Assembly (NCBI GenBank): GCA_012295275.1
Contig: CM022670.1
Coordinates: 27,547,381-27,611,380 of the forward strand
Direction of reading: 5' to 3'
Source: Chrysomallon squamiferum
Taxonomy: Eukaryota > Mollusca > Gastropoda > Neomphalida > Peltospiridae
Length of the DNA: 64,000 nt
The position numbers and the translations under genes are program-made. Under the pieces are notes generated by a model. It was given only the letters and a program-made list of their open reading frames with translations, ran no database searches and was not told where the DNA came from. Numbering within the stretch: the stretch's first letter is position 1; every line of letters begins with the position of its first letter. Positions 52,500 through 64,000 of the stretch are shown here, piece by piece.

Positions 52500-53771
52500 T
52501 CTTTTGTTTTTTTTTTTTTTCATTTTGCTTTCGATAGATAGAATAATTTTAACTTAGAATAGTAATTGGCTATTTCCTGATCACTTGTTTTAGGTGTGTT
52601 TCTAATGCATAGGTATTCATTCATGTTAAACCTTGTTCCCTCTTGGATTGTAGCCTGTTATTTGCTGCAAACTGTAGTTAATACTATTTAACACATCTTT
52701 GTTTAAACTAATATTCTAAAAAAGAAATCTTATAAATGTCATTTTGTGTGTTCAAAAATTTTTGCTGTTAGTTATTCATCATTTTTTGATTACCTTTAAT
52801 AACCTATAAAATAAATTTAAGTTTTTATTAAAATAGTTACTGTCTTTTTCCCAGTCACTTGTTTTTATCACTTAAATTTTAATATATATAAAAATCTTCT
52901 ATCAAATTACCTGTATTTCCACAATATAGCCAAACTGAAAAAAAAAAAAAATCTTACAAATATTTAGTATGATCATTGATAAATCACTTTGTGTATTCCG
53001 AAAATTTTGCTCTTGCTTATTATCATTTTATAATTAATTTTTAAAATATTCTTCCATTTTTTTTTTTTCGAAAGATAGAATAATTTAGCATTAAAATATT
53101 AATTGGCTACTTCCTGATCACTTGTTTTTATACCTTAAATTTAAATATATTTTATTTATTTATTTATTTATTGGTTTATTTATTTATTTATTTTTGATAG
53201 ATAGAATAATCATTTTATAATAATTTTTTAATTTTCATTTAATTTTTTTTTAATTTTTTTTTTATTTTTTTTTTTTTTTTTTTTTTTTTTTTGAAAGATA
53301 GAATAATTTAGCATTAAAATATTAATTGGCTACTTCCTGATCACTTGTTTTTATACCTTAAATTTAAATATATTTAAAACATTTTGTATCAAGTTACCAG
53401 TATTTCCACAATACAACCGAGTTGAAGAAAAGAAATCTTACAAATATCATTTTGTGTGTTCAAAAACGTTTGCTGTTGGTTACCTTTTTGATTATCTTTC
53501 GATTTATAAAAAGAATAAAAAAATAAAAAAAAAATAATATATTTATTAAAATTGTTATTTGCTATTTCCCAGTCACTTGTTTTTAACACTTAAATTTTAA
53601 TATATATAAAAAATATTCTATCAGATTTCCAGTATTTCCAGAATATAGCCAAGTTAAAAAAAAAAAAATCTTAAAAATATTGAATATCATCCTTAATAAA
53701 TGATTTTGTGTATTCCAAAAATTTTGTCGGCTTTATGTAATTTTTATTTTATTATTTATTTTAATTTGTAT

Positions 53772-53822
<51 letters not shown>

Positions 53823-54300
53823 TTTTTGATAGATAGAATAATTTAATATTAAAATAGTAATTGGCTATTTCCCCATCACTTGTTTTAGGTGTGTTTTTAA
53901 TGCATAGGTATTCATTGATATTAAACCTTGTTCCCTCTTGGATTCTACCTGGTATTTGCTACATCTAAAAAAAGAAATCTTACAAATGTCATTTTGTGTG
54001 TTCAAAAATTTTTGCTGTTTGTTATTCATCATTTTTTGATTACCTTTGATAACCTATAAAATAAATTTAATAGTTTTATTAAAATAGTTACTGGCTTTTT
54101 CCTAGTCACTTGTTTTTATCACTTAAATTTTAATATATATAAAAATCTTCTATCAAATTACCTGTATTTCCACAATATAGCCAAACTGAAAAAAAAAATC
54201 TTACAAATATTTAATATGATCATTGATAAATCACTTTGTGTATTCGGAAAGTTTTGCTATTGGTTATTATCATTTTATAATAATTTTTTAATTTTCTTTT

Positions 54301-54357
<57 letters not shown>

Positions 54358-54543
54358 AAAGATAGAATAATTTAGCATTAAAATATTAATTGGCTACTTC
54401 CTGATCACTTGTTTTTATACCTTAAAATAGTTTTATTAAAATAGTTATTGGCTATTTCCCAGTCATTTGTTTTCATCACTTAAATTTTAATATATATAAA
54501 AAATATTCTATCAAATTACCAGTATTTCCACAATATAGCGAAG

Positions 54544-54585
<42 letters not shown>

Positions 54586-54675
54586 AAATATGATCGTTGA
54601 ATAAATCACTTTGTGTATTCCGGAAATTTTGCTCTTGCTTATTATCATTTTATAATTAATTTTTAAAATATTCTT

Positions 54676-54707
<32 letters not shown>

Positions 54708-55917
54708 GAAAGATAGAATAATTTAGCATTAAAATATTAATTGGCTACTTCCTGATCACTTGTTTTTATACCTTAAATTTAAATATATTTAAAACATTTT
54801 GTATCAAGTTACCAGTATTTCCACAATACAACCGAGTTGAAGAAAAGAAATCTTACAAATATCATTTTGTGTGTTCAAAAACGTTTGCTGTTGGTTACCT
54901 TTTTAATTATCTTTCGATTTAGAAAAAGAATAAAAAAAAAAAAAAAAATAATAATATATTTACTAAAATTGTTATTTGCTATTTCCCAGTCACTTGTTTT
55001 TAACACTTAAATTTTAATATATATAAAAAATATTCTATCAGATTTCCAGTATTTCCAGAATATAGCCAAGTTAAAAAAAAAAAAATCTTAAAAATATTGA
55101 ATATCATCCTTAATAAATGATTTTGTGTATTCCAAAAAATTTGTCGGCTTTATGTAATTTTTATTTTATTATTTATTTTAATTTGTATTTATTTATTTAT
55201 TTATTTATTTATTTATTGGTTTATTTATTTATTTATTTTTGATAGATAGAATAATTTAATATTAAAATAGTAATTGGCTATTTCCCCATCACTTGTTTTA
55301 GGTCTGTTTTTAATGCATAGGTATTCATTGATATTAAACCTTGTTCCCTCTTGGATTCTACCTGGTATTTGCTACATCTAAAAAAAGAAATCTTACAAAT
55401 GTCATTTTGTGTGTTCAAAAATTTTTGCTGTTAGTTATTCATCATTTTTTGATTACCTTTAATAACCTATAAAATAAATTTAATAGTTTTATTAAAATAG
55501 TTACTGGCTTTTTCCTAGTCACTTGTTTTTATCACTTAAATTTTAATATATATAAAAATCTTCTATCAAATTACCAGTATTTCCACAAACTGAAAAAAAA
55601 AATCTTACAAATATTGAATATCATTCGTAATAAATCACTCTGTGTATTCAGAAAATTTTGCTATTGGTTATTATAATTTTATAATAATTTTTTAATTTTC
55701 TTTTTTAATTTTTTTTTTTTTTTTTTTTTTGAAAGATAGAATAATTTAGCATTAAAATATCAATTGGCTACTTCCTGATCACTTGTTTTTATACCTTAAA
55801 ATAGTTTTATTAAAATAGTTATTGGCTATTTCCCAGTCATTTGTTTTCATCACTTAAATTTTAATATATATAAAAAATATTCTATCAAATTACCAGTATT
55901 TCCACAATATAGCGAAG

Positions 55918-55958
<41 letters not shown>

Positions 55959-56230
55959 AAATATTGAATATGATCGTTGATAAATCACTTTGTGTATTCC
56001 GGAAATTTTGCTCTTGCTTATTATCATTTTATAATTAATTTTTAAAATATTCTTCCATTTTTTTTTTTTTTTTTTTTTTTCAAATTACCAGTAGAATAAT
56101 TTATCATTAAAATAGTAATTGGCTATTTCCCAATCACTTGTTTTAGGTGTGTTTTTAATGCATAGGTATTCATTGATATTAAACCTTGTTCTCTCTTGGA
56201 TTCTAGCCTTGTATTTTCTGCAAACTGTAG
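52500..56230 (-). repeat. Poly-A/poly-T satellite, copy C (inverted)
   Basis: Reverse-complement version of the satellite, with a T run of about 54 bases at 54,303-54,356 and (TTTA)n tracts at 53,767-53,824 and 55,188-55,238. Confidence 0.88.
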
Positions 56231-57589
56231 TTAATACTATTTAATACATTTTTGTTCAAAATAATATATAAAAATATTTAAAAAAATAATTGCCATTTGG
56301 AAATCTGCTTTGTTTATAATAATATGTTAACTTTTATTTTTTCTTAAAAAATGCGAATATTCATTGTATTCACATTGTCTCTACTATGTACATTCTACTA
56401 TGTACCTGTTTTCAGACTTTAATCATAGTTAAACTTCATTTTATTTTCCTTAAACTTGTTTTTTTTTTAACACATTAAAATAAGAATGTTGTGTTTTGGG
56501 TAGTTTTTTTTTTTTTGGTGGGGCTGTAGTCTATTTTTTTTTTTTATTTGGGTGGGTTTGATTTTAATTTCTAGTCATATTCATGTAATTACAAAAAATA
56601 AAAATGTTTAATCATGCAATCTGAGTTGCTTTATCTTTTTAATATATATATATATATATATATAGTGTGTGTGTGTGTGTGTGTTTTTTACTTTTTCGTG
56701 ACTATTTATTGTTATATTTCAGAAGTATTATAGTAATTCATATAATAAAGTTGCTAACATAATCGAAATTTTATCAATTTGTAAATTCTTACAATGACAC
56801 AAATTTACATATTTTCTTAGTTTAAAGGTACTTGTCTTAGTCACTACAAGAATGAACATTAATTATTTTTAAAAAGTAATTGATTTTAATAGCAGTATTG
56901 ATTTTTGTTTGTTAATTGAATAATGCAGAAATGTTTTAAAAATATGAATTTCAGAATAAATACATCATCTTACGAAAACAGTTTTTTTAAACTTAATACT
57001 TTCAAAGGATAGTGTCTTAAATTTTACAGTTTCTCTCAAACCTAACCTTTTCACTACTTTATCCTAAATTGATTCTATAATCTTCGCTGTATTTTAGTTT
57101 GCTTAGAAAGTGCATATGTGTACATTGAAACACACACATCATACCATTCAGTGGTGGGTTTTTCAAGAATAAATCAATCCTTACAATGGTATTTACTGCC
57201 AAAAGTGTCATCACACAGTATGTATTTGAGCAAAACTAAATAAAATCCTTTGTTACGGGACTTAACCTATGCATTTGTTTGCTCAAAACAGTAGGATAAA
57301 CTGTGCACATATTCATTTAATTTCTGAACCTATCTAGAACAAGAATCTAGTTTCAAATATAAATCTCTTTTTCACAACAAACGGTGAAAAGAGCTCTTGA
57401 CAACATAAGTATTAAGATATATTTTAATCCTATCTTGCTGAAAGTTTCTTGGAATACAGTGACATGTTGTTGCGCGACCTGTGTTCATGCAAATACCGAT
57501 TTTTTTAATTTTATTATTATTGTTGTTGTTGTTGTTGTTTTCAAATGTTAGAAATGTAAACCTGTCTCCTAAATGAATTTTTGGAGCCA

Positions 57590-57865
57590 AAAATTGCCTT
57601 TTTGGGAGGCTTTCTTTTTTCCTTCGTGATTACCTTGCATTGGTGTATCTGGCAAACTCAGATGTTAAAACTATTACTCTGAACTCAGTTTATTTGCCAC
57701 CATTTAATCATTTTAATTTTAATCTCAAGACACTTCGAGGTCTTCTTGACCAACTACGTACTCCCTTCATTGTTACTGGAGAATTTAATGGTCACCACAC
57801 TTTTTGGGATGTGACGATGTAAACATCAGAGGAAAACAGTTGGAAAACTTAATACTCAAAAATGA
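57590..57865 (+). mobile_element. LINE endonuclease fragment, inverted copy
   Basis: Counterpart of 33,785-34,085 with the same frame break after HHTF, so the damage predates the inverted duplication. Here the codon before the break reads W, as in intact elements (HHTFW). Confidence 0.72.
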
Positions 57866-58932
57866 CTTGCTTTTATTTGTTGATACATGTTCTTTACAAT
57901 TTCTCGATTTGTATCTACTAATATACTAAAACACATGTAATTTTTTTTTATTATAACAGTTCCTGAAGTAAATGAAAATGAAAATTTTCTTAAAATAAAC
58001 TCTACATAAAAACACAAAATCACCAAAAGTTGTACCTGCGGCCCACCTGAGGATGAACCATGTCTCCTGTGGCCCACTTCTCGAAAAAGGTTGCTCTTGC
58101 CTGGTTTAGACACTTGTGATAGTGATAAGTTTCAAATTATTTGGAGAAGGATGGACCTCCATCACTTTACAGATTTGAAAGGTGCAAGCTTCAGCATATT
58201 TGCAGCACTTATCTGCAACAATTTGAATTATCGATGCTCATGATCCCAATGTTAATTTCTATCTTGAACGTCATTGCAGATGAAACTTTTCCTAACACTT
58301 AGACGGAGCATTTCAGTAATCTGATTGCTGAGAAAAGGAACTTTGAATTCGAAGAAAAAAAACTTGAAATTGTTAACAACAACATAGTCTAACCAACTCT
58401 TTTGATTCCCAACAATTAAAAGATTTTATTATACATGAATAATAAATGTGATTTTGCAGGTCATTTATAATAAATAATATAAAATTAGCTTCTGTTAAAC
58501 CATGCATATAAATAATTGCGTTAATGTTAATGCAGATACAAACCTTACACTGAGAAATATTGTTGTATTATAGTTCTTTGTACATGTTGATCTTGCTAAT
58601 CCTTTTTGGCTTTTTGTTCATTTGAATTATCTCCTGTAATTGGAAGCTTGGGCAGTTTCACAGCTAACACAGACTGTGTAGTTCAAAAGCTGCTAACATC
58701 GTCTTGAATCAAATGGGAGGCACTGCGTGGTCTTGTGAAGAGACATCTATTGAATGTAATAAAACATACATTTTGTAAAATACATTTCATTATTTTAATG
58801 CTACTCACAGGTAGATAAACATTGAAATAATATTTTGTGAAAGTTATTTTTACAATAATTGTTTAAACTGTTCTGACAGTGATAGAATGTTTGTTAAGTA
58901 CATTATAATTAGTTACATAATAATTACGAGTT

Positions 58933-59060
<128 letters not shown>

Positions 59061-60035
59061 CCCCGTGTTAATTCAACTGAATGTTTTTTGAACAATGGTA
59101 TATGTTCTTTTGAAAATGCTAATGAAGTTATGTAAATTTTGAAATGTTCATAACGTTATGAAATTACTGAAATTCTTTGTTAAGTGCGAAATGCTTTAAT
59201 ATAGATCATCCATGCACAGATTTTAATGATTAATAGTTTCAGATTTCCATGTCTATGTTTACTCTTTTAATTTTTTTTCTATTATTATATTGACTCTTTT
59301 CTGTGTTTGATCATTTAATGCATTACATTTGTTGATGCTTTGTATTGTTTCGAAAAATTATAAACATTTTCTGTCCTCGGTAAAAAAAAGAAAAAAAAGT
59401 AAGGGACTGTGAGTTATTCGCTGGCTATCTGTAAACGACTTCACAATATTATTGTTAATAAAAAACAATTTTGGCGGTTGTTATCAGTTTTTTGACATTA
59501 TGACCATTATTATTATTTTCCCCCCGCAAAATATCGTTTTCTTTCGTGTTATTGTTTGATATATATTCTATTTCTTTCTTTCTTCTTCTTCTTCCTTTTT
59601 TTTTTTTTGTCGAAATCTAATAAACAGATGTGTATTGAATCCACGATGTAACTATTATTCATAAAATGTAAAGGAAAAATACCTTTCATCTCGAAAACGC
59701 GTAATGTGAAATATTACTTAATATTTCTTTCCGATAATTTATATTTACAGGTGTCATACACAAAAGAAGGCGATGTTCCTTATGAAAGAATAAAGATTGA
59801 TAGTGTATCACCACCAACAATATCACTGATCTCAGGTGAAGAAAATTAACCATTTTGGAAAATCTCATAAAGAAATATCATTTCATTCATAAATAAAAAA
59901 AGGAAGCAGAATGGATAAACCTCAGAAAACAAATAAAACAAAGAAACAAAGCCAAAAAAGCATCACCTTAATCATTTCATATGTGTGAAGTGCTGGTGTA
60001 TGTTTCTGTATATAACATAGCTTTTGCGTAAAACA

Positions 60036-60996
60036 AGTGTAGTTCATTAATTTGGTGACTTAAATGTCTGTTTGGTATCTGCCTAACTATCGTACAGGCA
60101 ACTGATAATAAAAATGAGAGTAATAATAGTCGTAATAATAAATATAACACACACACACTTTTCCTTAGTGTTATAGTTTGTTGCTCGAGTTCTCGAGTTG
60201 TGACTTCTTGGGATGGCAGTGCCAGATTGTTATAAACATTTGTAGCATGACAACAGTAACAAAGCTGATTTGAATCGACGGGTAATGGTATCCTTTCAGA
60301 AATAAAAATCTATCCTGGATTCAGACTTTCACATTCATGCAATGGTTCTCGAAATGTGGAAACAAGAAAGGGATAACTGATATGCTCAAGCCTCTGTTTT
60401 GAACTCACCCTCCACAGAAACCAGGATGGGATTCTCCAACGAAGCGCTTTAATGTACCTCCTGGTCATCCTGTCTTAAAATCAAAACACACACACATATA
60501 CACACACACAGACACACATACACCCTCACACACACACACAGACAAACACACACACCCTCACACACACACACACACTCACTCACGCACACACACATACACA
60601 CAACACACATATACACACAAACACACATATACACACATACATTTCTGGTAAGAAAAAACCCAGTTATCTTCAAATATATGAGCAATGGCTCAGTCAATCA
60701 GTCCTTCAAAACGTGAATGCTTGAATATTGTATCAGTCTTGCGAAACTGAGATTGATATTGCTTAATCTTTGCACCTATTCCAGTGCTCAAAGTTATTTG
60801 TGACTAAATTTGCGGAGTGATAACAGAAACATAACCTTCAAATCATTAGACAAAGATATTACTTTACATCAGTTATATAGGCCACATTCCAGACTCCTCC
60901 CGTTTATACGGGTCATGGTTCATACAAAATGACGTAAATAATAAAACATTGTTACAAACCGAACTGCAACACTGAATGATTACCACATCGGTCACG
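60036..60996. other. Upstream region of the DEPTOR-like gene
   Basis: Single-copy sequence starts right after the inverted duplication ends at 60,035. It holds a CA-rich tract (60,487-60,640) and no convincing exon. The core promoter should lie in the last few hundred bases, but I see no clear TATA or initiator. Confidence 0.4.
60487..60640. repeat. CA-rich microsatellite upstream of DEPTOR exon 1
   Basis: Imperfect (CA)n with CCCT and CATA interruptions. Confidence 0.92.
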
Positions 60997-61263
60997 ATGT
61001 ATCAGCAACGAAGAAGCGAACTTGGTATTTCTAAAAATGAAATATTTCTTATAGGCGAGCAGTTACGGTAAGTTACACTGTATAAATCTGTTATATTGTA
61101 TGTGTTTAATTTTCAAGTCGAGTGAAATGTGTGTTTCACTAAAACTGTTAATCCGCTTAGTACATGTTAGTTATGTAGTTATCTACTACGTTATCAGGGG
61201 AATACGGCTATGTTTAAACGTTAATGAGTGTATTACGCAGATGACAACAAACTGCCCTTATAT

Positions 61264-61313
<50 letters not shown>

Positions 61314-63626
61314 CCTGGTTTGGGACTAACCTGTCACTTTGCCGGAGAAATCTGACCAAAGGATGAATATGTGTCGTTTTTCAAATATTAGTTGATAACT
61401 TCAATGTAAACTAATTATAATATTTCACTAGATATTAGTAAGTTTATGAATTCCAGTATGAATCTTTGATATTTTGTATTTATTATATTATTTAATCTGC
61501 ATTTATTTATTTTTTATTTGTCAGATGTTTTGATTAATGTTTATTATGTAAATATAAAAACAGAGAATATCCTAATACCTGTTTCCATTTTATTTGTTAT
61601 GGCCTGTGTAACATTATTTATTATAAAATGTTATTTATTTATTTATTTTCATCTTGGTGTTCATTATAACAATGTTATTTGGTGTTTTTAATACAAGCTT
61701 AAACTGTTTTCGCTCTTTAATAACCCATTGCTCATTCAGTGAAATGTCATGCTGTAATGAACTAGATTACTGTAGATAGAAGAAATAATCATCTTGTGAG
61801 ATTATCATGCAGATTTACAAGCGTATCAAAGATTACAAGGTCATGTTTGTTAAAGTATTTATTATTATCATTGTTGTAGTTGTTATCACTACTGCTGCTA
61901 TTTATTTATTTATTTATTTATTGTTCTGTTGTTGTTGTTGTTATAATTATTATTATCATTATTATTATAATTCTATATGCTGCTGCTACCACTAGTACTA
62001 CAACTACTATTAAAAACGCAGATACGTTAAATGATGCTAAAATTTTTCTTCAAAATATAATTCAGTACTCTTGTTATTATGTTAAGATCATAATGGTTTC
62101 AATTTATATTCAAGAATGGGTAATCAACCAAATATAAGCCAATAGACGTAGTATATAACAAAAAAAAAAAAAAAAAACACACAATCAAATAAGTCATTCG
62201 AAAATCCAGTCAGATCCTGCTTAAGGAGATGACTAAATTGTGAATTAAGACACAAAGGTCATATTAACTTACTAATTTACGTTGTGATCTTTTGCAACAT
62301 CATGAAAATATGCATAATGTTATTGTTGTAAAGACAGATCGGGTAAATGTTATTGGATCTGTTTACACTTCACAGTTACTAAGTTTAAATAAATACAGTA
62401 TAGCATTTCTCAGCAAACATCACAGTTTTAAAACTAAGCTAATATATTCATATCGTATTAGTACAGGAATATTAAAAACAAGAATAATCCTTGGTTTTCC
62501 GAACTGTTTCTGTTGTATAAAACTTTGCTCAATGTAATACCTTGAAAAGTTACTATCCTTAACAACAACAACAACAACAACAACAATAATAATAATAATA
62601 ATAATAATGCCGTTTGACATGATAGAAAGTAATAAATTTCGATATTTCTCCATTATCTCACCAATTCTCAAATAAATAATTTTTAAAATCCATATATGAA
62701 TTTTATATTATCTTTTTGAATTTCCGCGTTCATTTCAAAAAATATTTTATATTTAATTTTATGTTTAGGAGGTAGTAAAACTCTGATTAATCAAATTCAT
62801 AACCAACAGAGCCAGAAAAATAAAAAGTTAAAAAAAAGTTTAAATACGAAAAAAGGAAACATATAATACATTTTTGCATAAATATTAAAGAACAGCAGAA
62901 AACATGCGTTCTAAATTTTACTTCCAGAATGCAAATGCTTGCTCAAAACATTGTAGCCAGCAGACGACACCATTTTCGTATCTACACGTCGTGTTTCATT
63001 GGATGTGATGTCGTTGATTGGCTAATTCAAACGAAACACGTCAGTACACGTGACGAGGCAATCTCATCCATGCGACTTCTTCAAGATCATCTTGTAATAC
63101 ACCACGGTGAATTGTATTGAGAATATTATTATTAGAAATTTTCATGGCATGAAGTTTGCTTAGTATGGAACTGGTTGTAGCATGTGAATATATATAATTT
63201 ATAATTTTGTTCCCCTTATACGTACGAATTTTTTCTTTGTTTGTTTGTGTGTGTGTGTTTGTGTGTGTATGAATATGGATTTGTATGTACGTATGCTCGT
63301 ATCCTTGCATGTATGTATGTTTTTACATATATGTATGTATATATATATTTCTGTGTGTTTGTGTGCATATTTGTTTATTCGGAATATGTATCTTTGTACC
63401 TGTAAATGAACGTACTTACTTGTTTAATCGTACGTGCACAGTAAAAATAACAGAACAATACAGAGCTAGATACTTATATTTAAACTTACTGTGTTGATTT
63501 TACAGTGTGTAACAAGCACGTGTTCAAAGATGAGAACTTGTTTTATCGGTTTAGACGCGATGATGATTCATATATGCGTTACAACGATCTCAAATATTTT
63601 TACAAAGCATTGTACCTCAGCCAAAG
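60997..63626 (+). CDS. DEPTOR: DEPTOR-like gene, first three coding exons (DEP domain 1), runs off the right side
   Basis: DEPTOR binds and restrains mTOR in both its complexes through a C-terminal PDZ domain and two N-terminal DEP domains. Exons 60997-61067, 62928-63106 and 63506-63626 join in phases 2 and 1. Exon 1 ends FLIGEQL plus CG, which with the first base of exon 2 gives EQLR, matching VTGEQLR of vertebrate DEPTOR. Exon 2 then gives RRHHFRIYTSCFIGCDVVDW and exon 3 HHVCNKHVFKDENLFYRFRR plus DDDSYM, both in the family's order and spacing for the first DEP domain. The start MYQQRRSELG is the only in-frame ATG that fits, and the N-terminus is shorter than in vertebrates. Later exons lie beyond 64,000. 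DEPDC paralogues are less likely because of the EQLR and RRHH matches. Confidence 0.82.
61267..61311. repeat. (GT)n microsatellite in DEPTOR intron 1
   Basis: Perfect GT run about 200 bases after exon 1, complementary to the CA tract upstream. Confidence 0.95.
62561..62609. repeat. (AAC)n(AAT)n microsatellite
   Basis: Compound trinucleotide run in DEPTOR intron 1. A similar (AAC)n run lies at about 34,129-34,150 beside the LINE fragment. Confidence 0.92.
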
Positions 63627-63805
63627 GTATTGGAATCTTTTCCTTTTTGTATATTTTTGTATATTTTTTATTTACTTATTTTATTTTATTTTATTTTATT
63701 TGTTATTTAATGTAATGATAAAATTTAATTTTACGGCACTGGCTTTATTATTATTATTATTGTTGTATTCATATGTGATTTAATGTCTTTTTCGTCTAAT
63801 TCAGT

Positions 63806-63950
63806 ATTTAATTATTTTAATTTAATTATTTAATTATTTATTTTAATTTAATTATTTAATTAATTAATTTATTTAATTATTTATTTTAATTTAATTATTT
63901 AATTAATTAATTTATTTAATTATTTATTTTAATTTAATTATTTATTTCCA
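63806..63950. repeat. AT-only minisatellite, ~43-bp period
   Basis: The pattern of ttttaatttaattattt followed by aattaattaatttattt repeats about three times with no G or C. It lies in the intron after DEPTOR exon 3 and is followed by a T run to the window end. Confidence 0.85.
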
Positions 63951-64000
63951 TTTTGTTTTCCAATTGTTTTTGTTTTGTTTTTTTTTTTTTTTTTTTTTTT

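Larger units (their letters stand above)
61068..62927 (+). other. Intron 1 of the DEPTOR-like gene
   Basis: The donor gtaagt at 61,068 and the acceptor ttacttccag ending 62,927 bound it. It contains a (GT)n tract, ATT/TTG-type repeats near 61,860-61,990 and an (AAC)n(AAT)n tract at 62,561-62,609. No coding exon is evident. Confidence 0.7.

Overview
The window is nuclear DNA of an animal. It is very AT-rich, has GT-AG introns, and is crowded with simple repeats. The three genes read most like lophotrochozoan orthologues, and a mollusc (possibly a cephalopod) is my best guess. That guess rests on base composition and protein flavour only. No prokaryotic operon, CRISPR array, rRNA or tRNA was seen.

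Genes. (1) A CDC14-type dual-specificity phosphatase runs on the minus strand from an ATG at 24,398 to about 12,459, in 14 exons plus a duplicated exon 8. Its catalytic loop is broken by a +1 frameshift, and a second frameshift of -1 lies in exon 13. (2) A second, 5'-truncated CDC14 copy (8b-like exon to exon 14, 48,615-44,959, minus) has an intact CX5R loop and stops close to a 200-N gap. (3) A four-exon gene at 27,172-29,014 (+) encodes a 150-residue protein I do not recognise. It lies head to head with CDC14, and an E2F-like site sits between them. (4) The first three coding exons of a DEPTOR-like gene (mTOR-interacting DEP-domain protein) lie at 60,997-63,626 (+), and the gene continues past the right edge.

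Layout. The dominant feature is a three-copy segmental duplication. Copy A (1-16,323) and copy B (34,269-48,776) are direct repeats. Copy C (49,001-57,408) is an inverted copy, and B and C share a further 2.6 kb (31,656-34,268 and 57,409-60,035), giving inverted arms of about 11-12 kb. Each copy carries poly-A/poly-T satellite units in a roughly 1.42-kb higher-order repeat, a block of about 130-150-bp units, and a tandem array with a period of about 525 bp. A and B also carry the 3' half of CDC14. Degraded LINE endonuclease fragments lie beside B and C. The satellite part of A and B is nearly identical (about 1% different). Beyond a sharp breakpoint at 11,193/44,406 the introns differ by roughly 4% and the exons by 5-14%. 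The gap at 48,801-49,000 and the palindrome around it make an assembly or haplotype-joining artefact a serious alternative to a real rearrangement.

Function. CDC14 and DEPTOR link loosely to cell-cycle exit and mTOR control, but nothing in the sequence ties them into one system. The points most worth a second look are the lesion in the CDC14 catalytic loop, the exons diverging faster than the introns, the duplicated exon 8 whose alternative form begins with a stop codon, and the hairpin-prone satellite.
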